This document shows, piece by piece, positions 34,009 to 42,645 of a stretch of 64,000 bases of DNA (positions are counted from its first letter, which is position 1; the number at the start of each line of letters is the position of its first letter). The DNA is from Demequina capsici. Its GTDB lineage: Bacteria; Actinomycetota; Actinomycetes; Actinomycetales; Demequinaceae. The notes below the pieces were generated by a model. That model did no database searches, was not told the DNA's origin, and worked only from the letters and a program-made list of their open reading frames with translations. Made by a program: the position numbers and the translations under genes. The DNA lies in NCBI RefSeq assembly GCF_032102965.1, contig NZ_CP134880.1, positions 2,542,001 through 2,606,000 of the forward strand. Direction: 5' to 3'.

Positions 34009-34043
34009 GGAAAGCCCTCCCCGATCTCTCGGAGAGGGCTTCC
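34009..34043 (-). terminator. Hairpin downstream of tRNA-Tyr
   Basis: Inverted repeat with arms GGAAAGCCCTCCCCGA and TCGGAGAGGGCTTCC (one bulge), six bases past the tRNA 3' end on its strand; a likely terminator. Confidence 0.7.
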
Positions 34044-34049
34044 CGAATG

Positions 34050-34131
34050 TGGCAGGTGAGGGATTCGAACCCCCGAAGTCACAGACGGCTGATTTACAGT
34101 CAGCTCCCTTTGGCCGCTCGGGCAACCTGCC
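34050..34131 (-). tRNA. tRNA-Tyr (anticodon GTA)
   Basis: An 82-base class II tRNA with long variable arm. Acceptor GGCAGGT pairs with ACCTGCC, the anticodon stem is CTGA/TCAG with loop CTGTAAA giving GTA, and the T loop is TTCGAAT. A TATCCT box on the minus strand (34157-34162) lies about 26 bases upstream and is a likely -10. No CCA encoded. Confidence 0.96.
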
Positions 34132-34234
34132 GTGCGCCGCAAGCGGCGCGCATGGAAGGATAGCAAGGAATCGGGGCACCGCGCGAACTCGCGCCGCTCG
34201 CCCCCGGAACACGACTCGACGACAAGGAGGACTC

Positions 34235-34723
34235 ATGGCCGACAGCAGCTTCGACGTGGTGAGCAAGGTGGACCGCCAGGAGGTGGACAACGCGCTCAAC
34301 CAGGCCGTCAAGGAGATCAATCAGCGGTACGACTTCAAGGGCGTGGGCGCCTCGATCGAGTTCTCCGGCGAGGACATCCTGATGAAGGCCAACAGCCCTG
34401 AGCGCGTCAAGGCCGTGCTGGATGTGTTCATCTCCAAGCTCGCCAAGCGTCAGATCGAGATGAAGGCGCTCGAGTGGGGCGAGCCGGTCGCGTCGGGCAA
34501 GGAGTTCCGCCTGGTCGCCAAGATGAAGGAGGGAATCGCGCAGGACGTGGCGAAGAAGCTCACCAAGCTCGTGCGCGACGAAGGCCCCAAGTCGGTCAGG
34601 GCGCTCATCCAGGGCGACGAGCTCCGAGTGACGTCCAAGTCACGCGACGACCTTCAGGCGACCATCGCGCTGCTCAAGAACGCCGACGTCGACGCGGCGC
34701 TGCAGTTCGTCAACTTCCGCTGA
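34235..34723 (+). CDS. YajQ-family nucleotide-binding protein
   Basis: A 162-residue YajQ/UPF0234 protein with its canonical start [30 protein letters not shown] near 33 and final [10 protein letters not shown]. Two RNP-like alpha/beta halves are visible. In Xanthomonas a homologue binds cyclic di-GMP and acts as a transcription co-regulator; whether this holds in Actinobacteria is unknown. ATG at 34235 follows AAGGAGG; upstream frame extension would run through tRNA-Tyr. Confidence 0.94.
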   Translation: MADSSFDVVSKVDRQEVDNALNQAVKEINQRYDFKGVGASIEFSGEDILMKANSPERVKAVLDVFISKLAKRQIEMKALEWGEPVASGKEFRLVAKMKEGIAQDVAKKLTKLVRDEGPKSVRALIQGDELRVTSKSRDDLQATIALLKNADVDAALQFVNFR

Positions 34724-34733
34724 GCGAGCACAG

Positions 34734-34973
34734 CTAGGAGGCGGCGGCGGGGGCCTGAGGCTCCTGGCGCCGCCTCCACGCATATGTGCTCGACACCATG
34801 ATCGCGCAGACGGCGACCGCCAGCGGCGAGACCATGGCGCCGCCCGCCACGAGGATCGCGGCCGATCCCGCGACAGCTGTCACGCCCCATGCCCAGCCCC
34901 ACCAGCGACGCGGGAGGAACGCCGCAGCCGACAGCAGTGCCGCTGCCACGATGAACACCGTCGTCGAAGTCAC
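34734..34973 (-). CDS. Small membrane protein
   Basis: A 79-residue protein of three hydrophobic helices (FIVAAALLSAAAF; WGVTAVAGSAAILVAGG; LAVAVCAIMVSSTYAW) with a charged tail RRRQE. The GTG at 34973 has an AGGGGG site seven bases upstream. It resembles the next protein at 35045-35278 in length, helix pattern and the final (V/M)(V)SS(V/T)Y.W segment, so the pair may be diverged duplicates. No function known. Confidence 0.65.
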   Translation of the reverse strand: MTSTTVFIVAAALLSAAAFLPRRWWGWAWGVTAVAGSAAILVAGGAMVSPLAVAVCAIMVSSTYAWRRRQEPQAPAAAS

Positions 34974-35044
34974 GCCGTACCCCCTATGAGGGCCATCATG
35001 CCATCGAAAGCCCCAAACCGGACTTTCTGCGCGGATCCCCGGCG

Positions 35045-35278
35045 CTAGGTCGCCACCTCCGTGACCCGCAGGTGCCATTGCCAGCCGGTGTACACGGAGG
35101 ACACCACCGCCCACATGACCACACGGGCGGTGAGCGGCATGTCGCTCGCGCGGTCCTCCAGCATCAGGACGCCGGAGGCGACCGCGAGCACCGCCATCGG
35201 GACCTCTCGCCAGCGCGGGGACACCAGGCCCACGCAGATCAGGCTCACGATCGTGAGCACGAACAGCGCGGCCGCCAT
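35045..35278 (-). CDS. Small membrane protein, paralogue-like of preceding
   Basis: A 77-residue protein with helices LFVLTIVSLICVGLVS, VPMAVLAVASGVLML and TARVVMWAVVSSVYTGW. The ATG at 35278 is preceded by GGAAGGAG with five-base spacing; a GTG two codons earlier overlaps that site and is rejected. It probably shares a transcript with the 79-residue gene downstream. Function unknown. Confidence 0.65.
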   Translation of the reverse strand: MAAALFVLTIVSLICVGLVSPRWREVPMAVLAVASGVLMLEDRASDMPLTARVVMWAVVSSVYTGWQWHLRVTEVAT

Positions 35279-35401
35279 GTGCACTCCTTCCGGGGTGGGA
35301 GCATGCCACGGATCGCTGAAGCGCGGCCCTCACTCGGCGTCGCCTGTGGAGGACGCGACGCTCACCGGGACACGGACCGCCTGCGGTGGCACACTGCCGT
35401 C

Positions 35402-36046
35402 ATGTCCCTGGTGCGCGTGCACAACCTGGCGATCTCGCTCGACGGCTTCGGCGCAGGCGCCGACCAGAACCTCGCATCCCCGTTCGGTCACGCGGGGATG
35501 CGGCTGATGGAATGGTTCCTCCCGACGCGCACCTTCGGCGCCCAGCAGGGCGACCTGACGCGCGAGCCGACTCCCGACGATGCGTTCGCGCGTCGCAGCT
35601 TCGAAGGCATCGGGGCGGAGATCATGGGCGCCGGCAAGTTCGGTCCCCCGGGCTGGCAGGACGACCCCGACTGGCAGGGCTGGTGGGGCGACGAGCCTCC
35701 CTTCCACTCGCCCGTGGTCGTGCTCACGCACCGGCCGCGCGCGCCTCTGACGCTCGGCGAGACCACGTTCCACTTCCTCGACGCAGCCCCCGCTCGCGCC
35801 CTCGACGTCGCACGGGAGCTCGCAGGCGAGGCCGACGTGCGGCTGGGAGGCGGCCCGACCTCGGTGCGCAGCTTCCTCGCCGAGGACCTCGTGGATCTGC
35901 TCCACGTGGTCGTCGTGCCGATCGTGCTGGGTCGCGGGTCACAGCTGTGGTGGGGGCTCGAGGGGCTCGAGCAGCGCTTCGACAGCGAGGCCGTGAGCAC
36001 GCCGTCGGGCGTCACGCACGTGACCTTCACCCGTCGTCCCCGCTGA
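35402..36046 (+). CDS. Dihydrofolate reductase/RibD-like protein
   Basis: A 214-residue single-domain protein of the RibD C-terminal/YyaP group: N-terminal NLAISLDGFGAGADQN, then MGAGKFGPP, VVLTHRP and ADVRLGGGPTSVRSFLAEDLVD, which matches the NADPH-binding GG(A/G)xx(T/V) segment. Such stand-alone proteins are common in Actinobacteria, and their substrate is unknown. Start at ATG 35402 gives the usual family N-terminus; the open frame from 35072 is antisense to a small gene. Confidence 0.87.
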   Translation: MSLVRVHNLAISLDGFGAGADQNLASPFGHAGMRLMEWFLPTRTFGAQQGDLTREPTPDDAFARRSFEGIGAEIMGAGKFGPPGWQDDPDWQGWWGDEPPFHSPVVVLTHRPRAPLTLGETTFHFLDAAPARALDVARELAGEADVRLGGGPTSVRSFLAEDLVDLLHVVVVPIVLGRGSQLWWGLEGLEQRFDSEAVSTPSGVTHVTFTRRPR

Positions 36047-36087
36047 CCCGGACCCCGCCGACCCGCACCGCGTCGATGCGGCGCGGC

Positions 36088-36840
36088 CTACTGCGCCGAG
36101 TAGCCGCCGTCGACCAGGTGGTAGCTGCCGGAGATGAACGACGCGTCATCGCTGAGGAGGAACAGCGCAAGCGCCGCGACCTCCTTGTCCTTGCCCAGAC
36201 GCTTCGCGGCGTGCATCTGCTCCAGGCCGGCGAGGGCCTCGGGCGAGAGGCTCGAGCGCACAAGCGGGGTGTCGATGAAGCCAGGGCCGACCGCATTGGT
36301 GCGCACGCCCTGGGCCGTGTACTCGAGCGCGGCGACCTTGGTGAGACCGATGAGCGCGTGCTTGCTGGTCACGTAGGCCGCGTTCTGCGCGATGCCCACG
36401 GAGCCGAGCACGGACGCCATGTTCACGATCGCGCCTCCGCCGGACTCGACCATGGCAGGCAGCTGGAAGCGGAGGCCGTAGAAGACTCCATCCAGGTCCA
36501 CTGCGCGGACGCGGTCCCAGTCCTCGATCTTGTAGTCGCCGATGTTCTGCGGTGCCGCGCCGATGCCGGCATTGTTCACGGCAAGGTGCAGACCGCCGAA
36601 GGTCGCCTTGGCGAAGGTGACCGCCGCCTCGGAGTCCTCCCACCTTGCGGTGTTCTGCTGGAATGCTGCGGCCCTGCCGCCCGCTGCGGTGATCTGGTCG
36701 ACGATCGCCTGGGCGGCCTCGAGCCTGATGTCGGTGACGACGACGCTCGCGCCTTCAGCCGCCAGCTCACGTGAGATCTCGGCGCCGATGCCACTGCCTC
36801 CGCCGGTGACGATCGCGACCTTGCTGTCGAACCTGGCCAT
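36088..36840 (-). CDS. Short-chain dehydrogenase/reductase
   Basis: A 250-residue classical SDR. TGGGSGIG near 11-18 binds NAD(P), NNAGIG near 88, catalytic Ser in VNMASVLGS near 140 and YVTSK (Tyr-Lys) near 154-158. Asp in VVTDIR near 37 after beta-2 suggests NAD rather than NADP preference. Final DGGYSAQ is typical. Substrate unknown; next to PoxB but in a separate transcript or loosely linked (101-base gap). Confidence 0.92.
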   Translation of the reverse strand: MARFDSKVAIVTGGGSGIGAEISRELAAEGASVVVTDIRLEAAQAIVDQITAAGGRAAAFQQNTARWEDSEAAVTFAKATFGGLHLAVNNAGIGAAPQNIGDYKIEDWDRVRAVDLDGVFYGLRFQLPAMVESGGGAIVNMASVLGSVGIAQNAAYVTSKHALIGLTKVAALEYTAQGVRTNAVGPGFIDTPLVRSSLSPEALAGLEQMHAAKRLGKDKEVAALALFLLSDDASFISGSYHLVDGGYSAQ

Positions 36841-36941
36841 GGGGACCACTTCCTTCTGTCGTGCCGCGTCGACGCGGCCTATTAGATGCTGACGCATACA
36901 TCAACAGGTGTCGATCAGAAGGTATTCCGCGCGTTCGAACC

Positions 36942-38663
36942 CTACGCACGGCTCTCCAGCGCCTCCTGCACCTTCGCCACCGCGAAGCCCCACGCCTGGG
37001 ACACGCTCGGATGCGGCGGCACGGCCACCTCGTCCGGGTTCGTCACCATGTCGAGCAGCACGGGACCCTCCTGGGCCAGCGCCCAACGCACCGCCTCGTC
37101 CACGTCGTCCGGGTCCTCGACGCGGCGCGAGGCGAGACCCATCGCCGAGGCGACGGCAGCCAGATCCGGGTTGTCGAGCCGGGTGCCGAACTCCGGAAGG
37201 CCGCCCTCCTCCTGCTCCAGCTTCACCATTCCGAGCCGTGCGTTGTCGAACACGACCACCACGATCGGAAGCGAGTAGGTGACCGCCGTCCGCAGATCGC
37301 CGAGCAGCATCATCAGCCCACCGTCCCCGGAGAACGAGATGACGGGACGGGAACGGTCCGCCGCCGCCGCTCCAAGCGCCTGCGGAAGCGCGTTCGCCAT
37401 CGAGCCCAGGTTGAACGAGCCGAGCAGCTCGCGGTCGCCACGCATCTCCACGTACCGTGCGAGCCACACCGTCGACATCCCGGTGTCCACCGTGAACACC
37501 GCATCCAGCGGTGCCGCGCGGTCCACCGCCGTCGCCACCGCCTCCGGGCGGATCCGTCCCTCGGGATTGTCGAAGAGCGACCGCGCCTTCCGGATCAGGC
37601 CCTCGTCGTCATGACCCGGGTCCGCGAGCGCCGCCTGGCGCTCACGCCAGGACCGCAGCTCGCCCACGGCCGAGTCCAGATGGGAGGTGTCGTCGCGCTG
37701 GGCCACGAGAGGGAGCAGGGCGTCGAGCGTCGCGGCAGCGTCGCCCACCAGCGGGATGTCGACCCGGGTGCGCCGACCGAGATGCGAGGCGCGCGAGTCG
37801 ATCTGGACCACCAACGCGTCGTCCGGGTAGTACTCGCGATACGGGAAGTCGGTGCCGACCATCAGCAGCAGGTCCGCATCCTTGAGGGCCGACGCCGCGG
37901 CCGGGTTGCCGAGCAGGCCCGCCTGACCCACGTTGAAGGGGTTGTCCCCGTCGAACGCGGGCTTGCCCTTGACCGTCACCACCATCGGCGCCTGCAGGGC
38001 GGTCGCGAGCGCGACGACCTGGCTGCGCGCATGCGCTGCTCCGCGCCCGACGAGCAGGGTCACCTTGTCGGACTCCGCGATCGCGTCCGCCACGGACCGC
38101 ACGTCCGCGGGGCCGGGCGCGGCCATCGGCGCGGGGCGGGAGAAGGTGGCGACCGCGTCGTCGATCTCGAGCGAGCCGACGTCCCCCGGCAGGGTGAGGA
38201 CCGCGACGCCGCCCAGCTCGTAGGCGGCGTTGACGCCGGCCTCGAGCGCGTGCGGCAGCTGGTCGGCGGACGTGAGCGTGTGCGCCCACACGGCGACGTC
38301 GGCGAACAGCTTGTCGTTGTCCACCTCCTGGAAGTAGTCGGTGCCGACCTCCGGGGTGGGGACCTGGCCCACGACCGCCAGCACGGGCGCATGGGACTTC
38401 TTCGCGTCGTACAGGCCGTTCAACAGGTGGATCGCGCCCGGGCCGACGGTCCCCATGCAGACGCCGACGCGGCCGGTGAGCTGCGCCTGGGCGCCCGCGG
38501 CGTACGCGGCCGCCTCCTCGTGCCGGACACCGATCCAGTCGATGCCGTCCGTGGTACGGATCGCGTCCGTGACGGGGTTGAGGGCGTCGCCCACGACGCC
38601 CCAGACCTGCGTGACTCCGTGGTGCGCGAGCGAGCTGACGATGCACTGCGCGACGGTGCTCAT
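36942..38663 (-). CDS. poxB: Pyruvate:quinone oxidoreductase / TPP enzyme PoxB-like
   Basis: A 573-residue thiamine-diphosphate flavoenzyme that oxidatively decarboxylates pyruvate to acetate and CO2, passing electrons to menaquinone. The catalytic Glu lies in RHEEAAAYAAG (about 48-58), the TPP/Mg motif GDGGLMMLLGDLRTA begins near 444, and a central FAD domain spans 180-340. The membrane-binding C-terminal helix is short (AKVQEALES). AAGGAGA precedes the ATG at 38663. Acetolactate synthase is the main alternative, but the PVVSFSGDGG region and N-terminus favour PoxB. Start 32 bases past the FMN-protein gene, same strand. Confidence 0.88.
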   Translation of the reverse strand: MSTVAQCIVSSLAHHGVTQVWGVVGDALNPVTDAIRTTDGIDWIGVRHEEAAAYAAGAQAQLTGRVGVCMGTVGPGAIHLLNGLYDAKKSHAPVLAVVGQVPTPEVGTDYFQEVDNDKLFADVAVWAHTLTSADQLPHALEAGVNAAYELGGVAVLTLPGDVGSLEIDDAVATFSRPAPMAAPGPADVRSVADAIAESDKVTLLVGRGAAHARSQVVALATALQAPMVVTVKGKPAFDGDNPFNVGQAGLLGNPAAASALKDADLLLMVGTDFPYREYYPDDALVVQIDSRASHLGRRTRVDIPLVGDAAATLDALLPLVAQRDDTSHLDSAVGELRSWRERQAALADPGHDDEGLIRKARSLFDNPEGRIRPEAVATAVDRAAPLDAVFTVDTGMSTVWLARYVEMRGDRELLGSFNLGSMANALPQALGAAAADRSRPVISFSGDGGLMMLLGDLRTAVTYSLPIVVVVFDNARLGMVKLEQEEGGLPEFGTRLDNPDLAAVASAMGLASRRVEDPDDVDEAVRWALAQEGPVLLDMVTNPDEVAVPPHPSVSQAWGFAVAKVQEALESRA

Positions 38664-38694
38664 CGGGATCTCCTTCGCTGACGTCGGGGCCGTC

Positions 38695-40230
38695 TCAGGC
38701 GACGGCGCGGGTATGGAACGTGCTGGCGTCGGCGCGCTCCCACGAGCGCACCCACTGCTCGGGGGCGCTTCCCTCCAGCAGCGCCCCGGTGGAGAGCCAG
38801 TCGTAGCGCTCGCCGTAGGACTCGGTCCGGCCGTGGTCCACGACGACGCGCAGCTGATCGGGGGTCAGCTGGGACGGGTGGTCGACACCCATGGCAGCCA
38901 TCAGGCGCACCGCCTCACGGACGGTCGCATCCTGGTAGCGGCGGACGCGCTCGGTCTTGTCGGGGACGTCGAGCGCGCGGGCCCTGCGCGGGTCCTGCGT
39001 CGCGACGCCCACCGGGCACTTGTCGGTGTGGCAGATCTGCGACTGGATGCAGCCCACGGCCATCATCATGGCGCGCGCCGAGTTCGTGTAGTCCGCACCC
39101 TGGATCAGGCGCTTCACCACGTCGTTCCCGGCGGCCACCTTTCCCGACGCACCCACCTTCACCCGGTCCCTCAGGCCGGCGCCGGCGAGCGCGTTGTGGA
39201 CGGTCATGAGGCCGTCGGTCAGCGGCATGCCGACGTGGTCCTCGAACTCCAGCGGAGCCGCGGCGGTCCCGCCCTCCGAGCCGTCGACGATGATGAAGTC
39301 GGGCGCCGTGCCCACCTCCAGCATCGCCTTCACGATGGCGAGCACCTCCTCACGGGAGGACACGCACAGCTTGAACCCGGCCGGCTTCCCACCCGCGAGG
39401 GTCCGCATGCGGGCGATGAACTCGATGAGGCCCACGGGCGTGTCGAACACGCGATGGGACGCGGGGCTCACGCACTTCTCGCCTACCGGCACGTTGCGGG
39501 TGCGGGCGATCTCCTCGGTGACCTTCGCGCCCGGCAGCACGCCGCCGATGCCGGGCTTCGCGCCCTGGCTCAGCTTGAGCGACACGGCCTTCACGGACGG
39601 ATGCGCAGCCTTGTCCTCGAACTGCTGGGGGTCGAAGTCCCCGTCCTCGGTGCGGGCGCCGAAGTAGCCGGTACCCAGCTCCCACACCAGGTCGCCGCCG
39701 TTCTCCAGGTGGTACGGCGACAGCCCGCCCTCGCCCGTGTCGTGCGCGAAGCCGCCCTTGGCCGCTCCCCCGTTGAGCGCACGGATCGCGTTCGCGGACA
39801 GCGCGCCGAAGCTCATGGCCGACACGTTCACCAGAGCCATGTCGTAGGGCCGGGTGCAGTCGGGGCCGCCGATGCGGACCCGAGGTGCCTCCTGAGGCTC
39901 GGGCGCCGGGTGCACCGAATGGACCAGGTACTCGTGCCCCGGACGGTAGACGTCGCGCTCCGTGCCGAACGCCTGCTCCTCGAGCGTGCCCTTGGCGCGC
40001 TCGTAGATGATCGAGCGGATGTCCCGGTCGAACGGACGGCCGTCCCAGTTGCGCTCGATGAAGTACTGCTGCACCTCCGGTCGGATCCGCTCGAGGCCGT
40101 AGCGCAGGTGACCGACGACCGGGTAGTTGCGCAGCACCGAGTGGCGCCGCTGGATCAGATCGTAGGCGGCGACGGCCGCCGTGGCCCCCAGCGCGATCGC
40201 GCCGGCGGCAAGGCCCTTGCTGCGGGGCAT
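38695..40230 (-). CDS. FMN-binding glutamate synthase-like protein
   Basis: A 511-residue protein with a N-terminal membrane helix (LAAGAIALGATAAVAAYDL) and a glutamate-synthase FMN barrel. SFGALSANAIRALN, LKLSQGAKPGIGG, and the iron-sulfur cluster motif CIQSQICHTDKCPVGVAT (about 395-412) match the FMN/3Fe-4S domain of GltB, but the glutaminase and central domains are absent. Membrane-anchored stand-alone forms are widespread and uncharacterised. The likely operon with poxB hints at electron transfer between a soluble donor and the membrane (inference). Confidence 0.9.
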   Translation of the reverse strand: MPRSKGLAAGAIALGATAAVAAYDLIQRRHSVLRNYPVVGHLRYGLERIRPEVQQYFIERNWDGRPFDRDIRSIIYERAKGTLEEQAFGTERDVYRPGHEYLVHSVHPAPEPQEAPRVRIGGPDCTRPYDMALVNVSAMSFGALSANAIRALNGGAAKGGFAHDTGEGGLSPYHLENGGDLVWELGTGYFGARTEDGDFDPQQFEDKAAHPSVKAVSLKLSQGAKPGIGGVLPGAKVTEEIARTRNVPVGEKCVSPASHRVFDTPVGLIEFIARMRTLAGGKPAGFKLCVSSREEVLAIVKAMLEVGTAPDFIIVDGSEGGTAAAPLEFEDHVGMPLTDGLMTVHNALAGAGLRDRVKVGASGKVAAGNDVVKRLIQGADYTNSARAMMMAVGCIQSQICHTDKCPVGVATQDPRRARALDVPDKTERVRRYQDATVREAVRLMAAMGVDHPSQLTPDQLRVVVDHGRTESYGERYDWLSTGALLEGSAPEQWVRSWERADASTFHTRAVA

Positions 40231-40446
40231 CCGTCCTCCCTCTGGGGTGCGTCCATCAGGGAAGGCGGCACGTTCCGCCTCCTCCTACGGCAACGCAGAT
40301 CCCGCGCGGGACGCTTCCTGAATGGGCATCCTCGCCCACACATCTGCCCCTCTACCAGGGTGTCTCAGAGTTCTCGCCCCCGGAATAGCCTCCTCGGCGT
40401 CCGCGCTCAGGGCGCCGCGACACGGGTCGACTCCGCAGGGTCTGCG

Positions 40447-41004
40447 TCACGGCTCGGCGAGGCCGACCTCGCTCGCCGGAGCCACCTCGCAGGTACGGCC
40501 CGGCGCCGACTGGTAGCTCCAGTAGAGGTTCGTGTGAGCGATCACCAGGTCCGGCGCCGGAGCTCCGTACGAGGTGAGGTCTTCGGTCGTGTGCGCATCG
40601 CTCACGAGCGTCACGTCGTAGCCGCGCGCCAGCGCCCCGTGCAGGGTGGACCGGACGCAGGCGTCGGTCTGCGCACCGCACCCCACGATCCGCCCGACGC
40701 CGCGCGCGCCGAGCACCTCCTCGAGGTCCGTGTCCTCGAAGGCGTCCCCGAACCGCTTGTGGACCAGCGCCTCACCCTCGCCCACGCGCAGCTCCGGTAC
40801 CAGCTGCCAACCGTCGGAGCCGCGCTCGAGCCCCTCGCCCGAGTGCTGCACCCACACCACAGGAGCACCGAGCGATCGCGCACGATCGACGACCTCGGCG
40901 ATCCTCCCGACCACCTGATCCCGGGCGTACGTGTGCTCCACCACGGACGTCTGCACATCGACGACCACCAGGGCGGTGGCCTCTCCTTCTTCACGAGTCG
41001 ACAT
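40447..41004 (-). CDS. Isochorismatase-family cysteine hydrolase
   Basis: A 185-residue cysteine hydrolase. Catalytic triad: Asp16 in VVVDVQ, Lys near 85 in VHKRFGDAF and Cys near 117 in GAQTDACVRST. This arrangement fits isochorismatase-like amidases (nicotinamidase, N-carbamoyl-sarcosine or unknown amidase); no nicotinamidase zinc-binding motif is seen. The ATG at 41004 follows AGAAGGGGGAGG. Confidence 0.9.
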   Translation of the reverse strand: MSTREEGEATALVVVDVQTSVVEHTYARDQVVGRIAEVVDRARSLGAPVVWVQHSGEGLERGSDGWQLVPELRVGEGEALVHKRFGDAFEDTDLEEVLGARGVGRIVGCGAQTDACVRSTLHGALARGYDVTLVSDAHTTEDLTSYGAPAPDLVIAHTNLYWSYQSAPGRTCEVAPASEVGLAEP

Positions 41005-41133
41005 CGACCTCCCCCTTCTGCTCGTCCCGAGCGTACGCGCGACGCCTGACACGACGCGGGTGGAGGCCGCCGTGCTGTCCCGCCCGACGCTCGAGCCCGG
41101 ACGCGCGGCCGCCGTCAGCTGAGGAGGCAACCG

Positions 41134-42069
41134 TCAGTTGAGGCGGTAGCCGCCGCCCAGGTCGTCGCCGCGCGTCGGGCCTTGACCGCCGAAGCCGCCG
41201 TATCCGCCCTCGCGGGCCATGTCCTCCAGCCGCGCGATGCGCTCATCCATGGGCGGGTGGGTGGAGAAGAGCTTCGCCATGCCGGCACCCTGGAACGGGT
41301 TCGCGATGAACATGTGGCTCACGTTCTCCAGCTTGGGCTCCTGCGGCAGCGGCCTGCGCTGGACACCGCCCTCGAGCTTCTTCAGCGCTGAGGCGAGCGC
41401 GAGCGGGTCGCCGGTGAGGGTCGCTCCATCCTGGTCGGCGTCGTACTCACGCGTGCGGGAGATCGCCATGCGGATCAGCGTCGCCGCGAGAGGGGCGAGA
41501 AGCATCATCGCCAGCACTCCGAAGATGCCGAGCGGATTGTCACGCGAATCGCGTCCGCCGCCGAAGAACATCAGCCACTGGGCGACCGCCGTGATCATGC
41601 CGGCGAACGCCGCGGCGACGGAGCTGATGAGGACGTCCCTGTTGTAGACGTGCATGAGCTCGTGGCCCAGGACGCCGCGCAGCTCGCGCTCGTCCAGCAG
41701 GCCCAGGATGCCGGTGGTGCAGCAGACCGCCGCGTGAGAAGGGTTGCGTCCGGTTGCGAAAGCGTTGGGGGCATCCGTGGGAGACACGTAGAGCATGGGC
41801 ATGGGCTGGTTCGCCTCACGGCTCAGCTCGCGGACGATCCGGTACATCGCAGGCTGCTCGACCTCGTTCACGGGTCGGGCGTGCATCGCGCGGATCGCGA
41901 GCTTGTCGGAGTTCCAGTAGCCGTACACGGTGCCGACCAGGCCCAGCCCGGCGAACATCCAGAGGTACTGGCCGCTGCCGATGAACGAGCCGAGGGCGAG
42001 CATGACGACCCACAGCAGCACGAACAGCCCGAAGGTCTTCAGCCCGTTGAAGTGCTTGGTGCTACCCAC
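41134..42069 (-). CDS. htpX: HtpX-like M48 zinc metalloprotease
   Basis: A 311-residue membrane protease with two N-terminal helices, HELMH at about 136-140 (zinc ligands and catalytic Glu), two more helices and the third zinc ligand region [11 protein letters not shown]. It degrades misfolded membrane proteins. The GTG at 42069 has GGAGG seven bases upstream. The C-terminal tail is Gly-rich. Follows fprA and GNAT genes on the same strand after a 76-base gap. Confidence 0.94.
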   Translation of the reverse strand: MGSTKHFNGLKTFGLFVLLWVVMLALGSFIGSGQYLWMFAGLGLVGTVYGYWNSDKLAIRAMHARPVNEVEQPAMYRIVRELSREANQPMPMLYVSPTDAPNAFATGRNPSHAAVCCTTGILGLLDERELRGVLGHELMHVYNRDVLISSVAAAFAGMITAVAQWLMFFGGGRDSRDNPLGIFGVLAMMLLAPLAATLIRMAISRTREYDADQDGATLTGDPLALASALKKLEGGVQRRPLPQEPKLENVSHMFIANPFQGAGMAKLFSTHPPMDERIARLEDMAREGGYGGFGGQGPTRGDDLGGGYRLN

Positions 42070-42145
42070 TTTTCCTCCGTAGACGTCTCAGACACGAGAA
42101 GAACGGGCGCGGGCGCGCACGGGTTCCCCTCTCGCGCAGATTCTC

Positions 42146-42643
42146 TCACCTGGTGGCGAGCGGACGCTCCATGCACACCAGGTCGGGGCGAGCATCCCAC
42201 GACGGCACCTCCACGAAGCCGCGGCTCCTGTAGAGCGCCATGGCTCCCTGGCGCCATGACCACACCGTGAGGCGGACCGCATCGTCCCCGCGCGCGATGG
42301 CAGTAGCGACCGCAGCGTCGATGAGCTGCCCCGCATGGCCACGACCACGCGCAACCGGATCGACCCAGAGCCGCTTGATCTGGCTGGCGCCGTCGCGCGG
42401 ATCGGACAGGACCGCACACCCCACCGGCGCGTCCGAATCGTGTGCCACGAAGACGTCGGCGTGCGCGAAGGCGCGGGGCGCATCGTCCGTCTCGACGCGG
42501 TACCGCTCGGGAAGCGCATCGGCGCGGTCCACGAAGGTGCCCTTCTCCGCCTCTGTGGCCACCAGGTAGTCGCCTACCAGGCGCGACACCGCCTCGCAGT
42601 CAGCAGGATCCGTCGGATCCCAGACCCGGACGAACCCCGTCAC
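42146..42643 (-). CDS. GNAT-family N-acetyltransferase
   Basis: A 165-residue acetyltransferase. KRLWVDPVARGRGHAGQLIDAAV (near 90-112) is the RxxGxG/A acetyl-CoA loop and following helix; C-terminal MALYRSRGFVEVP is standard GNAT. The GTG at 42643 lies two bases after the fprA stop, so it is probably translated by the same ribosomes. Substrate unknown. Confidence 0.9.
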   Translation of the reverse strand: MTGFVRVWDPTDPADCEAVSRLVGDYLVATEAEKGTFVDRADALPERYRVETDDAPRAFAHADVFVAHDSDAPVGCAVLSDPRDGASQIKRLWVDPVARGRGHAGQLIDAAVATAIARGDDAVRLTVWSWRQGAMALYRSRGFVEVPSWDARPDLVCMERPLATR

Positions 42644-42645
42644 GC

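Noticed and set aside
33672..34049. Small gene between the sugar transporter and tRNA-Tyr
   Set aside because: All frames lack coding bias and ribosome sites, and one runs straight through the tRNA.
36861..38681. 606-codon plus-strand frame opposite poxB
   Set aside because: Arg/His-rich antisense translation of a well-conserved TPP enzyme; no family features.
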